From Saturnia japonica (lineage: Eukaryota > Arthropoda > Insecta > Lepidoptera > Saturniidae): a stretch of 64,000 nt of DNA. A program made the position numbers and the translations under genes. The DNA lies in assembly GCA_033032175.1 (NCBI GenBank), contig CM065309.1, positions 15,500,001-15,564,000 on the forward strand. Reading direction: 5' to 3'. Shown one piece after another: positions 35,318 to 45,649 of the stretch; position 1 is the stretch's first letter, and every line of letters starts with the position of its first letter. The notes beneath the pieces are model-generated. The model had not been told where the DNA came from, searched no databases, and saw only the letters and a list, made by a program, of their open reading frames with translations.

Positions 35318-35624
35318 TCTATACTTTTAACATAAAGGTCAACAAATTGTTTGTTTGTTTGAACGCGCTAATCTCTGAAACTACCAGGCAGTTTAGAAAA
35401 ATTATTTCTTCATTTTATAGCCTATATATTGACAAAGGTTATAGACTTTATAAATTTACGCTACGTCTCTAAGAAGAGTAGTAGTAACCTTGATCGTCAA
35501 GCAAACTGTCAAGCTGTAGGCAAGTACGGGAAATGAGAACACTATAATAGGGTGCGTTGGCGGTAGCGCAGTGGAGAATTGGTCGAATCAATTTAACATG
35601 AGTGAAGCCGTGGGGCACAGCTAG
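35318..35624 (+). mobile_element. Helitron-like element family 2, copy 2
   Basis: The 5' end is TCTATAC and the 3' end 'ggggcacag' plus CTAG (35621-35624) followed by T. The body contains 'aatctctgaaactaccaggc', 'cattttatagcctatatatt' and 'caagctgtaggcaagtacgg'. This 307-bp copy defines both ends of family 2. Confidence 0.65.
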
Positions 35625-35898
35625 TTTATGTCATAAAATAACTTGTTTCTGAATCATTTTATATGTCCACAGTCAAATTATACCAGGGTACCCATGTCGT
35701 GAAATATCAATTTTTGCTCAAAACTTTAATTATTTGCATTCATTCTAAATAGTCCAAAGATCAACATAATTATATGTAAGAAATAACTAGTAGTAGCGGC
35801 TTTGTCCTCTTAAATGTTATGTAATTGTCGTCAAATTTTAATTATTTATTTATGTAATAGTAATACAAATCATTATTCAAAAAGTGTCCAATACTGTC

Positions 35899-36789
35899 CA
35901 GTAGGCTTGGGCAAATTCATTCCAGCTTGATGAAGGAGTTCACAGAAACTCATTCAGTGAAGTGAACTCCCTTACCTAAGCAGTTCAACAATTCATTTCA
36001 TTTAGTAAACATGTGCGCACTCATGATAACAGTTTTCGTTCAGAATTCGTGAGTTATAAGATCAGTTTGAATGGAACGACATCCATTATGAATTGAGTAT
36101 ATATGATGATATGATTATTATATGATTGAGGAGATGATTTCATTAAGTAATTCATTCAAAATGGTTTTGACTTTTTGTTACAGAGCAAAAAACGATTTCC
36201 CTTAATACTTTTCAGTGTGAGGATAGTGGTGCATTACTTAAGCACTTACTACTAATGAAAGTTTTTATTGTTTGTTATAGTATTTGCCAAAGTACAGTAA
36301 ATGTTCTTAAACAAATAAATTCAAGTAATAACGAACGAGTGAAAATATCAAAACAATGAAATCAAACTATGAATATGAACTTTAAAGCGGTGATTTTAAG
36401 GTTCATTTTAAAACGTAGGTTACATTTAAAAAAAATACACTCTGTTACAATAAATGCCAACATTGATGAATATCAAAAGTAAATCGTGGAAACAAAGATA
36501 AGAGAGAAAGCGATATAGCCTGGTAGTGCGTGCGACAGAGATGTCGACTTAACTCAGTTTCTCTCACCGTCGTAATTACTTACTAAGTGAGTTGAAAGAG
36601 TCAGAAGGAACTGAAGCAAGAGCCAAATTGTCATCTATCATTCAATTGATATTATATCATTGAACTGCTGAACGAAAAAGATCTTCAGAGGTGAAGGACT
36701 TTATTTACATCATCCGAAGTGAGCAGTTCTAAAAGAGTGCGGATCAAGTGTCTGCAGACATTAAATAAAAAAGTGCCCAATATATACAG
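35899..36789. mobile_element. possible hAT-like non-autonomous element
   Basis: Starts CAGTAGGCTTGGGCA and ends near GTGCCCAATATATACAG, giving a short inverted TTGGGCA/TGCCCAA pair. AAAAAGTG occurs just outside the left end (35879-35886 region) and at the right end (36767-36774 region). The interior is packed with TTCA/TGAA and GAGTTCAC/GTGAACTC motifs, like subterminal repeats of hAT elements. There is no transposase frame. The boundaries are uncertain and the 8-base direct repeat does not sit outside both termini cleanly. Confidence 0.35.
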
Positions 36790-36794
36790 ATTTA

Positions 36795-38229
36795 AAACAG
36801 GTTTTATGAATATCATATTATGAGTGTTTATATTACATGATAGGTAGGTACTGTTAAATAATACAAAATTTAGAAATCAGACGCTAGGTTATGGTACAAG
36901 TATTTTTTTGACCTCCATTAAACTAATGGAAGCTAGTGCATAGAATGTGATACCATAGGTATATATGTAATATTAAGAAGGAAAAATAGCATATATTATT
37001 TCGTCGTATTTTTTAATAATGCTCATTTATTAAGTAGTCATTGTTATAGGTATTCCTTTTTCTTCAACGCAAATTTATAGAGGATTGTGCGAAACGACAG
37101 ATAGTACAAAACTGTTTGACCGTTTTTGTTGTTCCTCAATTAATTTGTTTTGTTTACCCATAAATAGGGAAAGACTGAGACTTTGATTTTAACGACCAGC
37201 CCGTTTATTATGGCAATACAGTTTTATGAAAATTTCATTTATATAATTTGCTTAATCATTTAACTTATCATAAAGTACTCATAAGTACTTATTAACCTTC
37301 AATGTGACAAAGCGAACTCTGTTGATCATGAAAGTACGTCGTACTGTTATTAATTTGAACCTGTGTAGTAATCGAAAGTTAGCTTCGGAGTAGCGGGAGT
37401 ACTTCACGATTAATTAAGTCAAACTGGCCCGTTATTCATTAGAGCGGGCGTTTATTAACCGTCACAATACATTTAACAGGCGGCCACATAAAAAGAGTAT
37501 GAAAAAAAAAACGTAGCGAAGCCGCAAACGCGCGGTGTTCTTAAGGGAGTTAGTTATCTATGTAAAGTTTTTAGAACATAATGTTATGATGTAATTTACA
37601 TATGTAGTAATTGTTTCATAATATTCATGTTTCATTTAAAGTTTTGGTTTAAGAACAGGTTATAGCTTCGGTTTTCTATTACATGTTTTGCTAAAAGTAA
37701 TCTAAATATTGGCTAAAAACTGAGAGTATGCTGAACCGAGTATTGTGCTTTCAAATGATGGATGGCTTAATAGTAGGCCAATCAGATAGAAATATAATTA
37801 GCCTTTCGATAAAGGTAAACATTAAAATCAAAATTAAAAAAAATACTTTATTCATTATAGGCATTTATGAACGTCAAAACGCTACTACCGGTTCGGAAAA
37901 CATCCCAGTCATCGAGAAAAGTCAGCAAGAAACTGGGTCGAGTTTGTTCGTTTTTTTCTTCTACTGCACAAACAATCTTTTTGCAGTTAATAATTATATT
38001 AATAATTTAGTGATTGCATAGAGAGCCAGTCACTTTTAGACATCACTATCATTCACCTTTTAATAAACTTTTGACAGTAAAACCTGCTTGACATGGTCCT
38101 AAAACGAAATAGCAAATCAGTAAAGTGCTTCGGGATCGTATTAAGCAATCTAATACTATGTATTACCTAAAAAAATTATGGTCTTACTAAGTCTAAAATA
38201 CGGTGTGGCTAATTTATGTATATTTCGAG
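36795..38229. other. AT-rich non-coding DNA
   Basis: No supported gene. A 97-codon frame at 37728-38021 is Asn/Ile/Lys-rich and lacks splice or domain support. Confidence 0.45.
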
Positions 38230-38231
38230 TA

Positions 38232-38905
38232 CAGTAAAAGCTCTTTATTCGCTGGGTATATGTTCCGTAAATATACCGCAAATACAGAAACCGTGAATAT
38301 GGAATGATAATTTATATGGGATTATAGGGGATACGTTCGTAGGTGACAAAATAAAAAACAAGTATATAAAAAAATTTGATTGTGTGGTTTTATGAAACCA
38401 CGGTAAAAGTTAAACTTTTTTTCACATTATAGACATTTCTTTAAAAATAATTTAATTGGAGTTTTTGGTAATGGTTTAAAGAATTTTGTTATTTTTTCTA
38501 GCTTGGCAGATTTTAAAAGCTCGTTCAATTCAAACTAATATTCAACAGTGGCATTAGCAATTTGACTCTTAAAAATCAGACTTCGTTCCATAGACGGATC
38601 AATTTTCATAAAAAAATCACAAAGCTCATTTGCCATTCTTAAACATTCCTATATCTTTTCAAATTAAATGTCACGTTTCCCGTGCTTGTCGAAGCCTCTT
38701 CTTCAATGGGCTGTGAATTTAAAATTGACTCCAAGTCGGTTTCAGTCAAATCCTCATCTTGCGATTCAAGTAATTTCTGAATGTCACTTGATTCTATCTG
38801 TTCGAACCCATTTCGTCCTTTTTCATTCGCAATTTTGGCTAATTTTTTAAATCCACGAATAGTGAAAACGCGAATGATGAAAGCGCGAATAAGGAGCTTT
38901 TACTG
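38232..38905 (-). mobile_element. pogo/Tigger-like DNA transposon, internally deleted
   Basis: Perfect-but-one terminal inverted repeats (CAGTAAAAGCTC[T/C]TTATTCGC, 21 bp) are flanked by TA on both sides (38230-38231 and 38906-38907), as expected for a Tc1/mariner/pogo insertion. On the minus strand, sequence from about 38850 to 38670 reads LAKIANEKGRNGFEQIESSD, then IQKLLESQDEDLTETDLESI. This resembles the acidic C-terminal tail of pogo/Tigger/jerky transposases, which contains 'IEELLESH..ELT..DL'-like text. The DDE domain is missing. At 674 bp it is far shorter than a full element. Confidence 0.75.
38379..38438 (+). repeat. 60-bp conserved segment with hairpin, copy 1
   Basis: This is identical at 59 of 60 positions to 56473-56532. 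It begins 'attgtgtggttttatgaaac' and contains the hairpin GTGGTTT-TATG-AAACCAC and a second GTTAAAC/TTTTCAC-like pair. It lies inside the pogo-like element, while the other copy lies in different surroundings. Confidence 0.85.
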
Positions 38906-38959
38906 TATTAAAACTGTTGTCGAAGCATCTAGGCAAACTGTACCATTATCGTTTATTGA

Positions 38960-39542
38960 CACGAATCTATATTATTAAATCTGTAGTCATGTCTGTACAT
39001 GTAATATTTTTTTAATTTCCCGATAGACATACCTACTAATAATGGATCTGATCACGAATGTATCCTTAAATTTTTTTATTTGTCTGTCTGGCTGTTTGTT
39101 TGTATGTTTGGATTTAACTCAAATATGGCTCGACCGATACTTATAAAACTTTGTACACGGAAAGCTTATGTCATTGGCCAATTAAAAGACTGTATGAATT
39201 TTCAATAAAACTTTAAACTAAATAATAGTAAAATAGTAAACAAAAAACAAAATGTTAAAAACCTTCAACGATTTTGATGAAATGTAGTACACTGTATAAG
39301 TTGTTGCATAAATGTTGGGCTGTAACAGTTTTCACTATTACCTTTAGAAAGGATAAAAAAATATCTTCAATATTAAAACGGTTCTGATCTTATTTTGTAG
39401 ACGGAAAGCATACGTATAATAAATATAATAATAAATATGTCATTTAAATTGATAGACTATATAAATTGACAATAATATGAGTAAAATAATATTACGGGGT
39501 GTTACGTAAGAAATGCGTGCGAAGCCGCGGGCACTCCGCTAG
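38960..39542 (+). mobile_element. Helitron-like element family 3, copy 2
   Basis: Contains 'catgtctgtacatgtaat', 'gatgaaatgtagtacactg', two 'ggaaagc' repeats and an end 'gcgaagccgcgggcactccg' with CTAG at 39539-39542. It is longer than the 34.8 kb copy because blocks such as 'cggaaagc..ta' and 'aattgatagact' are partly duplicated. Confidence 0.55.
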
Positions 39543-39564
39543 TAACTATATAAAATATATTGTA

Positions 39565-39745
39565 GATACGCTTCGTGGCGCAGTGGTAGTAAACACTATT
39601 TGTGTTATGAGCATAAATGTCAGTTGTGTGTCTGGGTATTAAATATCTATATATGTATGTATATCAGGTATTTGGTTACCATATTACAAGCTTTGCTTAG
39701 TTTGGATTAAATGGCCGTGTGTGAAATTGTGTCCTTATATTATAT
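39565..39745 (+). repeat. SINE-A copy 2
   Basis: Box-A-like TGGCGCAGTGGT at 39576-39587. The box B region is deleted. The body has 'gtgtgtctgggtattaaata', 'ggttaccatatta', 'caagctttgcttagtttgga' and 'gccgtgtgtgaaattgtgtc', as in the 2.5 kb copy. Confidence 0.75.
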
Positions 39746-39749
39746 TATA

Positions 39750-40060
39750 TATTTAATAATTATAGAGAATTTATCATCTTGTAGTGCGTGCCACTAACAG
39801 AAAATAAATTCAATATTTCTTATAACTGGTTTATTACATTCTTTAACAGTGTTATTACACTATATACATATTATAAATATGAAATATATAAAGAAAATTT
39901 CAAATTTATATTTATACTATACATACATATATACTATGTAAATTATTGAAATATAATAAAGTATTAAATTAGGTCAAAGGGTTTAAATATTTTGAGGTCT
40001 TTATACTTATACTAGTTTATAATTACTTAAGTAAATGTATTGAAGAATCATTACTATTTT
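39750..40060. other. AT-rich non-coding DNA
   Basis: No supported feature between SINE-A copy 2 and the mariner element. Confidence 0.45.
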
Positions 40061-41396
40061 AAAGGTCACTCGGGTCGAAAATGAAAGGGTCCAAATTTTT
40101 GAGCGTCCTTTTAAAATTTATATTTTAAGCTGAAACTTACAGGCTATAATTTTTTTGGAACGTATATATAATGGTTCCAAATAGACGTATGAGTTTTGTA
40201 GATTTCATAAACGGAAACGAAGATTTGGCGATAAACACGTTTTGACACATAGCTATCGATATTGCTGCCATTTCTGAAACCTGATGTTTTGCTTTAACTG
40301 GTTAGATTCGTCGATTGTTTTGATAAACCTTACTTTTAAAGGTATCCAATGCAAAATAGTACACTGCTAAGGTCGTGGCTTCTGGGGGCCAGTTGATGTT
40401 ACCCCTTCTTTGCGAAATGGTTGTTTTAACTTTTAGCCCAAAAGGAGGTGGGCTTCCCTAAACTTTATTAGGGAATAATTCGTTAACAACTTCCATTGAG
40501 TCATTTGAGGTATGGCAAGTGGCCCCATCTTGCTGGAACCACGTTCTTGAGTTGAAACCTGCAAACTCCTGCAACTCTGGGACCAAAAAATTTCCGCAAC
40601 ATATCGCAATAACGGTCACTATTTACATTAATTGCTCGGCCTCGTTGATCTTCATGAAAATAAGGACCAATTATGCCTTTAGCAGACATAGCGGCCCAAA
40701 CAACGACCTTTGGGCTATGCAGGAGTCGTTCATGCTTTCGTCTCGGATTCTCCACTGCCCAGTACCGACAATTCTGCTTATTAACATGACCATTCAGGTG
40801 AAAATTTGCTTCGTCACTGAACAGTATGTTGTTAAAGTTGTTAAATCGCTGCAGCATTTCGTTCGCAAAATTCAGTCGATTAGCATAGTCCGTATCCTTC
40901 AATTCTTGAACCAACTGAATTTTATAGGCTTTTAGATGTAAGTCTTTCTTTAAAATCGAATGTAAAGACGATTTTTTGATGTTCAACGCTTGGCTTCGCT
41001 TTCGGATGGATAAAGACGGATTTTGACGAACCGACGCCTCAACTTCTTCAATTGTTTCTTCATCGCGAACTGAACGAGGACGACCAGAGTTTTGAATTTT
41101 AACTGTCGCACCTGTATTCTCGAACATCCTGATCCATTTCCTAATGCTATCGTCACTTGGCGCGTGGCGTGTACGATATTCCGCACGATAGAGACGTTGA
41201 GCAGTCACTATTGAATCACCATTACGATAATACGCTTTTACGCAAAATGCGCGATGCGTCCCCGAGTACTGTTCCATCGTGACTAAAACTCCACAAAATG
41301 GCGGACGCCACGAACCTCTCCCCGAACCCTTTAGACGCCCCGTTTCGAATATGGCGCGAAAACAAATACCCGATACCCTTTCTGGACACCTTGTAT
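40061..41396 (-). mobile_element. mariner-like element, full-length but inactivated
   Basis: About 1.33 kb, the usual length of mariner elements. The start side ends in 'ctttctggacaccttg' followed by TA at 41394-41395. The far side begins near 'aaaggtcactcgggtcgaaa', within 3' UTR-like sequence. The terminal inverted repeats match only weakly, so the left boundary is approximate. The transposase pseudogene fills most of it. Confidence 0.7.
40150..41277 (-). pseudogene. mariner-type transposase, frameshifted
   Basis: The start is ATG at 41277, giving MEQYSGTHRAFCVKAYYRNG. An N-terminal helix-turn-helix DNA-binding part includes RNGDSIVTAQRLYR and SDDSIRKWIRMFENTGATV; GRPRSV is the linker. A second HTH is near SLSIRKRSQALNIKKSSLHS. 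The first catalytic Asp is in NILFSDEANFHLNGHVNKQN. A frameshift at about 40560-40580 moves the rest to another frame. There the second Asp occurs in FQQDGATCHTSND (codon near 40527-40529), then a stop follows VNELFPNKV. The third catalytic region, normally WPPRSxDLTPLDFFLW, reads WPPEATTLAVYYFAL, so the acidic residue is lost. The protein cannot be active. The open frame continues 98 codons upstream of the ATG, but that part lies outside normal transposase length. Confidence 0.85.
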
Positions 41397-41577
41397 AATC
41401 GCGACCACCAGAATCAAATAAATATATTTTTTTTAGTATTTTCCAAATAAAAAAAATTTGACCTATTTGAAATATTAAGGGGGCGTCTCGATTATAAAAA
41501 CTAATATAAGAGTTGAAAAAATTACATGTGTGCAGTTCACACGCAGTAGAAGTAAATTCTTGAAAAAACATAAAAAT

Positions 41578-41665
41578 ATCGAACTACCGACAACTCGTAA
41601 CGTACATACAACAGTGCATACAAGTCTGGTCGTCATACCGCTACGCCAATTCGAGGATAATCATT
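41578..41665 (-). repeat. tRNA-like SINE fragment (SINE-C copy 2)
   Basis: On the minus strand it reads TTGGCGTAGCGGTATGACGA (box-A-like), then CCAGACTTGTATGCACTGTT, then GTTGTCGGTAGTTCGA (box B). It matches 19.29-19.38 kb. Confidence 0.6.
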
Positions 41666-41883
41666 ATCGTGAAAATCAGTACTTGCATTAATCGTGTATA
41701 ATCTATCTCATTCTCTCGCAGGCTAAATCCTATAGATGTATGTGTTTGTCTCTTTAAGTGTAGCTTTTTCTTCTCATTGAGTTTCAAATCACAACTTTGC
41801 TAATGAAGTTTTCATTTCAAAAATTGTTGTGTCACAATGTCGGATTAGCCTATGAAGAACTACTCGTAGAATGTATTAAAAAA

Positions 41884-42102
41884 TTGGTTGCCTGTAAAGT
41901 CGGTATACGGGCGAAAGTTTTACGTGACAACGACTTTATGTCTGTCTCTCTCGCTCTTAGGCGGGCTAACCATGCCCGAGTGGAAGGGACGCGTGCCTCT
42001 CACTCGCTCTCATTGTGAGCGCATAACGTGAGCGGAGCGTAACGCAGTTTCTTGAAGTGTCACCCGGCAAACCAATTTATAAGACATTGTCACGTCAAAA
42101 AT
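41884..42102. repeat. GC-rich dispersed repeat with inverted subterminal motifs
   Basis: TTGGTTGCC at the left and GGCAAACCAA at the right are inverse, as are ACGTGACAAcGaCTT (about 41922) and AAGACATTGTCACGT (about 42081). The interior is GC-rich and repeats GTGAGCG. The wording ('aggcgggctaaccatgcccg', 'gtgtcacccggcaaaccaat') is familiar from lepidopteran genomes. It may be a MITE. No second copy is in the window. Confidence 0.45.
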
Positions 42103-42104
42103 CC

Positions 42105-42470
42105 ATCAATATTTCGACATTGAATTTTTTACGACTTCAAACTCATTCGATAGAAAGCAACTGAGGCAATCATTGTGTCTAATGAAGTGCCTTTTACAAA
42201 GTAAAGATAGAACTTTTGATATAGTATGTACAGAAACAGAGTGTTTTGTTCAATGCAATTAGAAATATCGATTGGCCGCAAACAAATACACGGTCTTTTC
42301 GAGAACAACAACTACGTTGGCTCGGTTTTATTGACGTACTTTACTATAGTTAAAACTTCACCCTCTAGTTATCGATCGATATTACTTCCGAGCACGAGAC
42401 CGTTTGACCTAATTGCTTAACTTTTTTTAAATTGTTGGATGTTTCCACTTTTTTGTACAACGTAGTTCAC
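42105..42470. other. non-coding DNA
   Basis: Two opposed frames of about 60 codons overlap here; neither has domain or splice support. Confidence 0.4.
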
Positions 42471-42474
42471 ATTA

Positions 42475-42507
42475 TTTATATTTTAAGCTGAAACTTACAG
42501 GCTATAA
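42475..42507 (-). repeat. second mariner 3' UTR relic (33 bp)
   Basis: Identical over 33 bp to 40117-40149 in the mariner element, beginning 'tttatattttaagctgaaac'. It is best read as the remnant of another mariner copy in the same orientation. Confidence 0.6.
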
Positions 42508-42599
42508 GTGTATTTGTATTTGTAAGGATTTAATTTAGGTTTATAGGATAAAAACTATATCATTATTCCATTAGCGTTTTGTTTAATGATTAATAATTT

Positions 42600-42735
42600 C
42601 GGTTCGGCATGACAGCAGCGACCGTCGATGGATTTAGATCTGTTGGTGGTCGCCGTTGTATTTGGACTGAGCTGTGCTCAGAGACAGTACCGTCAATGTA
42701 TTGAGCTATTCAACAAAATAAAATTTCATTTCAAC
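42600..42735 (+). mobile_element. LINE 3' tail, jockey/CR1-like family, copy 3
   Basis: Contains 'catgacagcagcgaccgtcg', 'tggtggtcgccgttgtattt' and 'gacagtaccgtcaatgtatt', ending 'caaaataaaa'. This is the 3' UTR of the family seen at 45.5 kb and, more diverged, 14.8 and 27.15 kb. No ORF remains. Confidence 0.6.
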
Positions 42736-42739
42736 ACTC

Positions 42740-43655
42740 CTATTTTATGATTTTGAAAACCAGACACGAGTAGTTAATTTCAATAGATATATATGACGTA
42801 CCGGGATCAAATTCTGAGGAACAAAAAATTTAAAGTGTTAAATTCTTAATATTATTAAATTACATTGTACCTATTTAATATACGAGTAGGTACTATCATA
42901 TCTTATAGTACCTATAAACTTATTTTCATTCATATATTAGACTACATAAGTCTAACTAATTATGGTAATCCTAATGAGATGCGAATAATATAAGATCCCT
43001 GAATTTGTATCTACCCACTACTAGAGTACAATGACTGTTTTATATTATAAACATTTAATTTGTTACTTATGTTATAATCTTTCGTCCATTAACTCGATCA
43101 AATCGACCCCTCTTGTATGTAAGCTAATTAATATTCAAACTTGCTTACGTCATGATAATGTACGTAACACAATGAGCGCACAAGTTCCCATCCAGTTTTT
43201 TTTTATACTAATCGGTCATTATGGACCGCTAAAAAAAGTTCCCGGTAGATATCGGTCCACTACACCCGACGCGCCGTTCACCAAAGAACTTAATGTATTC
43301 ATTTTGCTTTTATATCTTTCGCGTGATTAACTTTGATTGATTGCATCCAAATATTGATATTTGATATTTTGTACTGTCGTCTGTTCATGCGAGAGGGATG
43401 GAATTATACATTCTTTTGCAGAAAAGAGTGAGTAAATAGAGGATTTTCATAATCGTTTGTGTGGTTGACTATTCTCGCAGCATTTTCGGAAACGTTTTAA
43501 AATATTAATACCAAAAAGCTTTTAGACAATCATCGACTTATTTTTGTTATACATATTATGTTAATGTAATAAATATAAAATTAGAAGGCATAATAAGCAA
43601 ATAATATATATATAAGCGAGTCTGATGGCTTGTTTTCGTATTGAATCTATATTTA
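42740..43655. other. AT-rich non-coding DNA
   Basis: No supported gene. A 99-codon frame at 43031-43330 has no recognisable domain. Confidence 0.45.
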
Positions 43656-43659
43656 ATCG

Positions 43660-43985
43660 TATCAATCTATATAAATAAAAATTAAAATGCTGTTCGTTGG
43701 TAATCGCTGAAAACGGCTGGATCGATTTGGCTATTTTTTATTATAAAATGTTCGTAATAGTCAGAGTTAGGTTTACGTGGGAAAAGTGTCCCAGTAAATT
43801 TTCTTATTCGGGAAAAACTGAACGTCCTTTTTTCTATAGTTTGTAAGAACTCAAGACCATCACAACTCACGATTCCGACGATGGATATGCGTAATTCCTT
43901 TTTTGTTTTGTTTACTGTAATGGACAGGACATCAGGAAAAAGGCGGTTTAGGTAGCGCTGTAATCGAGTTATTGACTACATTAAG
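43660..43985 (+). mobile_element. Helitron-like element, another family
   Basis: Contains 'tgttcgttggtaatcgctg', 'aaaacggctggatcgatttg', 'gggaaaaactgaacgtcc' and 'aaggcggtttaggtagcgct', typical wording of non-autonomous lepidopteran Helitrons. No second copy in the window defines the ends. Confidence 0.4.
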
Positions 43986-43989
43986 TACA

Positions 43990-44960
43990 TACTTAATACC
44001 AATAATAATTTAATACTAATAAGTAATTACTAAGTACATTACTTTAAATATTGAAAATTATTCATATTATAATTGATACCCCTCAAATATTTGATTGTCA
44101 TTGACCCTTGAACACTGTCCTTGAGGTATCTGAAGTACTTTAGAGGTTATAAATGAATACCTACAACTTGTTAAAGAAATTATTACATGCATGAATTTAC
44201 ACCACCAATGTTTTTTAATATACATACATGTTTTAGATTTTCTTTATTTTCATTAGAGATCATTTTATTAGGAGTTATTTTAATGATTCCTTGTTCGTTA
44301 TGTTATGTTTTGTGGGTCTAAATTTGAACGGAGGTTGGTAAGGGTTCTTGTTATTTCCGGTTGATTGCCGGCTTGAAGGTGATACGCGCCGAACTTGATG
44401 GATGATGGCAGCACAGGCGCAGGCATGCGGCTTAGCCTTATGAATTTGTGTAGCAAGTACAAGACTAAATTTACTTTCCATTGTAATATCATTAACTCTT
44501 ACTACTACTTAATAAGGTATAATATCAAATGTAATTTGAGAATAGATACGTAAAATACAATACAGTTGATGAGTCGGTGGTTTTGTCACGATTTGTCATA
44601 CATCGATATGCGGTTGGACGTCCCTAGGAATGGTTGCAGCCTAAACATAAGCAGGAGTTATGACAAAAATGCTATGGGAACGGCCGACGAACTATGCCGT
44701 GTTGGACCGAGTCACCATTTTAATTGATTAAGCTCGAACATTGAAGTTCATAGCGGTCGTGAGCCAAACGAAATGACTTGTTAACAAAACCGACCGTAAT
44801 TATTAAAGTTAATTATTAATCCACGATTTATTAATAACAGATGTATGACAACCAATGTGAATAAACAATTTAGACTGAGATAAGATTACGAATCTAATGT
44901 CACGTGTTGTAATTAATTTATTTGAAATGGTAATGTTTAACTACTTGTGTTTTTAATATT
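43990..44960. other. non-coding DNA
   Basis: AT-rich, with a GC-richer unique-looking patch at 44570-44780. No gene is supported. Confidence 0.4.
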
Positions 44961-44962
44961 TA

Positions 44963-45645
44963 TTTTATCTTTGTCGTACCGTGAAACTGTGGAAACATTT
45001 CCTCTTTTTGCAGTGAAAACTTTTTTAGCATCATTGTGATTTGAAAGTCGATGAAACGAAAAATCGAATGAAATAAAAAGCGAAAGTGACAGTAAAAAGA
45101 GACAGACACATAAACTCATCAGATTTAACGTGGGAGAAAATGAGATAAGAAAGATTTAGGCAATGGTAAATGATGAAGAGGTTTGTTGCCACGCAATAAT
45201 GAATTTTATTACCTCACCAAAAAGGCACGAAAAAAAAAACTTTTTAAACAAACACTTATGACATTCTGTTACTGATTGATATTGTGTTAGGTTACCGTGG
45301 ATATTTCAAATGTGCATTAATTAAAAATGTTATTATGAATAATGATTGTGAGTACTTGTATGTACATTTTCATAAAATTTAAATTAGTGTGTATTTGATC
45401 ATTTTATGAATTAAAAAAAAATAGATGTAAATGTTTAACGTCTACCACATGTGAATTGCACACATAATGTTTTTTGCGACGAGTCCTTCAAGCTTAACTT
45501 TATGTGATATCTATGCAGGCCAGCATGACAGTAGCCGACCGCCGATGGACATCCGTTCTCTCGGTGGTCACCGTTGTATTTGTATTGTACTGTGTTTTCC
45601 GATGGGATTGTACCGTCAATTTGCCGAGCTAATATAAAAAAAACC
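44963..45645 (+). mobile_element. LINE 3' end, jockey/CR1-like family, copy 4, interrupted
   Basis: 'atctttgtcgtaccgtgaaa' with 'ctgtggaaac' at 44967-44998 matches the segment just before the stop in the 14.7 and 27.05 kb copies. The following 3' UTR part ('gagtccttcaagcttaac', 'ccagcatgacagtagccgac', 'ggtggtcaccgttgtatttg') resumes only at about 45478. The intervening roughly 470 bp of AT-rich DNA has no counterpart and is an insertion or a sign of two separate fragments. Confidence 0.55.
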
Positions 45646-45649
45646 ATGT

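Noticed and set aside
41278..41571. 98-residue N-terminal extension of the mariner transposase
   Set aside because: The family starts at MEQYSGTHR-type sequence; the upstream part is terminal and flanking DNA that happens to stay open.
42475..42507. long target-site duplication flanking the mariner
   Set aside because: The left copy lies inside the mariner 3' UTR and mariner duplicates only TA, so the right copy is a second relic.
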